64,000 bases of DNA from Tigriopus japonicus (Eukaryota; Arthropoda; Copepoda; Harpacticoida; Harpacticidae), in the NCBI GenBank assembly GCA_010645155.1, contig CM021318.1:2163036-2227035 (forward strand), given 5' to 3'. The notes below the pieces were generated by a model. It ran no database searches, had not been told where the DNA came from, and saw only the letters and a program-made list of their open reading frames with translations. The position numbers and the translations under genes were made by a program. Below, piece after piece: positions 61,433 through 64,000 of this stretch (positions are counted from its first letter, which is position 1; each line of letters starts with the position of its first letter).

Positions 61433-63522
61433 CTGGAAAGCAAAGTGAATACTAAGAATAAAGTGAAAATCATGACAAAGTCTGCAGTCCTCTGTGTGTG
61501 AGTGTGGGAACTAAGTGAAGGTGTTTGTCAGGATCTGGATCGTAATTGACCGCAAAGGACGAGGAGACATGTGTCACGTTTCGCGGAATGATTGTGGGAA
61601 ACCCGTTTCTTTTCTCCCCATTGTGGAGCCATGACCTTGTGGAGAACGTGGAAACGAACGAGAAGGGAGAAGGGAACGAATGAATAGGCAACGAAAAAGA
61701 GGGCGTTTTGTCATTGGAATAAGACTGGAAAGGTGGTTTGGTGTGGTTGGTGGAAAGCATTGACTACTATCGGAAGACGAACGACCATGTGAGACTTGGT
61801 TCCCCATCCAAGTGTTTGTACAGCAAGTGTTGGAGAAGTGAGTGCGTGTGAATGTGAGTGAGTGAGGAGTAGAGTTACTACGTGATGTGCGTAAAACAAG
61901 ACCCCAGTTCAAACATGGCCTTTTACCACGGTCTTTGGCCCCCAACTTATATTTTAGGATCAACGTTTCCAACTCGGCCATTTTTTTGTCCTTTGGTACA
62001 TAACATATATGGCAATACATTTGAAGCACACAACAAAGAGACCTTGCTTCTGCCCCAAATAAGAGTCGGACTGGTTTTGAGTACCCAAATAAATGATTAT
62101 GGGTGCGTTACTTCAGGACAACTCTCAAAAGGTCTGCAATTGAAGGCCACCATTAATTCATAAATTACACACCCCTAGACAATATTTGGCCTTTGAGCCA
62201 TGGGAAAGGTCATTTCTATCCCAAATGGTCCAAAAAATTGCCTTAACCTTGCCTTAACATATTGGAAAATAAAACGATCACCGCCAGTTCCATGCCAAAT
62301 TAGAGCATTACCTCAATAGGAGCCAGTACATTTGATAGGAATAAATTCCACTCTGAAAGTTATCGCTTTTCAACTCCCATTTGGCAAAACAATCGAGCTT
62401 TTTTATTACTTTGATTACAGTATATCATCAGTTTTGTTGTGTATTTCCTCTCTACTAGAAGCCCTTGAATAGTTTTCAAACTGATTCCTCAATTGAAGCT
62501 GATCATGTCCCTTGAATATGTCTAGAAATATGAAAACTGCCAAAAAGAAGCCATTTTGTGCTCAAGAACGAGACTCTACATTTTGCTTAGGTTTCGGCGA
62601 AATCATTTGAGAAGCTCTCCATCTTTCTACAGAATTGCGTACTTGGCGAGGGATTTCACTTCGTGATTTGGCGATCCTCTTTCTTCAAAAACCACGTGTT
62701 TTCCTGAATTTTTCATCTTTTCATTTCGTTTCTGTGCATTTAAGAGACTTGTGTTTGATCTTTTTCGTTAAATTTGTCCATAACTTTCTTGTTAGAAGCG
62801 TTTTTGGTGCTTCACTAAGTTGCAACATTTCATGATTGAACTGATTGAAAAAGGTCTGTTTGAATTAAGTTATAACACAAAACTTTAAGCAAAACTTTGG
62901 CAAAAATAAGGGACAATAATAATCTATCAATGCGATCCTTCAGGAAAAGCTAACTTTAACGAAACGCTGATCTTTATTATCTTTCAAAAAGCACTTGTTT
63001 TCTAAAAGCAATAAAATTGAAGTGAACTTTTTTGCGGAGGGAAATAAAGTAAAGTTGTTTTAACTTTGCACGTATCGTCAACAAACTTTAACAATCAGCA
63101 CTATTTCGTTAAGACGGTAACAAACTTAAATTACCTAATAGTTTTAGTTTTATTAATTTAGTTCATAACGGCCAATTTCCTTCCAAAGTGTACGTAAATA
63201 GTGCACGATATTATCTTTGAAAGTATGTTTCATTTGCCAAGACACGTGCTAATTAAGTTCCCTGCCGTGCAATTCTTTGAATGTGTCTCAAATATGAATG
63301 TTAAACATGCAGAACATTCTATGCCAACGATTTGGAGGCATTTCATGCAAGGATTATTAAACAGTTCAACATGCACTGTTACTGATGAATGTAACTTAAC
63401 GAATTTCTGACATGAGTGCCAGAAATATGCCATCTGGAATGCCTTCGAACCCTAAAGAGTCAGTCTTCAATCTGCTCTTAGAAATGATTTTGAAACAAAA
63501 AGGCTCCTTCAGAATGTCATAC
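61433..63522. other. Probable SK 5' intron, no supported gene
   Basis: A phase-0 acceptor at 61433 implies an upstream exon, but I could not identify it here. Open frames at 61470-61760 and 61574-62029 (minus) lack support. Confidence 0.35.
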
Positions 63523-63608
63523 CTTTCGTCTTCAACCTCTTCGTCGTCGTTAAGTGGAATACGCAAGGCTTGAATGCGGGGCCGATCCCTCCTTTTCCAG
63601 TTGGACAT
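63523..63608 (-). CDS. Possible first coding exon (MSNWKRRDRPRIQ...)
   Basis: ATG at 63608 reads 28 codons (MSNWKRRDRPRIQALRIPLN, then acidic DDEEVEDE) up to a GTATGA donor after 63523 in phase 2. The basic-then-acidic makeup and the good donor suggest a real exon, perhaps of SK. It cannot splice directly to the phase-0 exon at 61432 in frame, so an intermediate exon or another donor (GTTGAA after DDEE, phase 0) would be needed. It may also belong to another gene. Confidence 0.3.
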
Positions 63609-64000
63609 GACATCAAGTTTCTAATCTCCGTTCAATTTAGACTCTCTGTTTGAGACACAATTGTTGAGCACTCACAAACAGCAATAGGAAGTGGAGGAGG
63701 CTCTTTGCACTTTCTTTTATTTTCTTTCTTTCACCGTGTAAAAGTTGAGAGCAATATCCTTGAGGAAGTGCAAGCTACTAGCTAGCTCACACTCAAAACC
63801 CACCCAACTCCCAACCTAGCAATCCACATGGCTGGAGTAATAATCTGCCTGCCCACTCTTGACAACAGACACCAAGGATGTTTGCTATTTCCTCATGGAG
63901 GACGGAGGAGAAAGCGAGAGATGGATGGATGGATGGAGGGTTGAAGAGAAGAGAGAGGCTGTTGCGGCTGTTTGTGTCCAACAATTAAAACTATTGCCAC
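63609..64000. other. Right-edge region, possible 5' flank, with ATGG microsatellite
   Basis: No coding sequence recognised. A (atgg)n run lies at 63921-63937 with purine-rich GAGA-type sequence around it. Confidence 0.4.

Overview
This is eukaryotic (animal) nuclear DNA. Genes are split by GT-AG introns, there is a 1.5 kb low-complexity nuclear-protein exon, and the families are metazoan: an SK calcium-activated K+ channel, AF9/ENL, GCNA and PNGase. The core of the SK channel is written almost as I remember insect SK channels, so an arthropod is likely. A compact crustacean or copepod genome is my guess, but no species can be proved from this window. I rebuilt exon structures by hand from splice sites, reading phase and family conservation. 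Each chain of junctions below keeps the frame.

Layout. Bases 1-909 (minus) hold the N-terminal part of an unrecognised charged protein with ten-residue repeats, running off the left edge. Bases 2974-7566 (plus) are a nine-exon cytosolic peptide:N-glycanase with an N-terminal thioredoxin domain fused to PUB, transglutaminase-like core and PAW domains. Bases 8241-13211 (minus), convergent with it, are a six-exon YEATS protein (AF9/ENL, Drosophila ear) with a C-terminal AHD. Bases 13212-17227 are intergenic and hold a scaffold gap and a fold-back repeat containing remains of a LINE-type reverse transcriptase. Bases 17228-20174 (plus) are a two-exon GCNA protease. From 21439 to at least 61432 (minus) runs one very large SK channel gene.

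The SK gene has two alternative 136-nt exons for the pore and S6, so exactly one must be used to keep frame. Its coding frame continues for 118 more sense codons past a UGA stop and ends in a PDZ-ligand-like tail. Its 23.6 kb second intron hosts a complete three-exon MFS carrier gene on the other strand (37840-39792). Bases 61.4-64 kb probably hold the SK 5' region, but its start exon is not proven.

Mobile DNA is modest: a TA-flanked fold-back MITE family in two copies, one interrupted by a hAT-like MITE; another hAT-like MITE in a PNGase intron; and other inverted and tandem repeats. All three N-gaps are bordered on both sides by copies of the same sequence, which points to unresolved duplicates or unmerged contig ends.

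The genes do not form one pathway. They cover glycoprotein quality control, transcription elongation, germline genome protection, membrane excitability and solute transport. No tRNA, rRNA or CRISPR was found.
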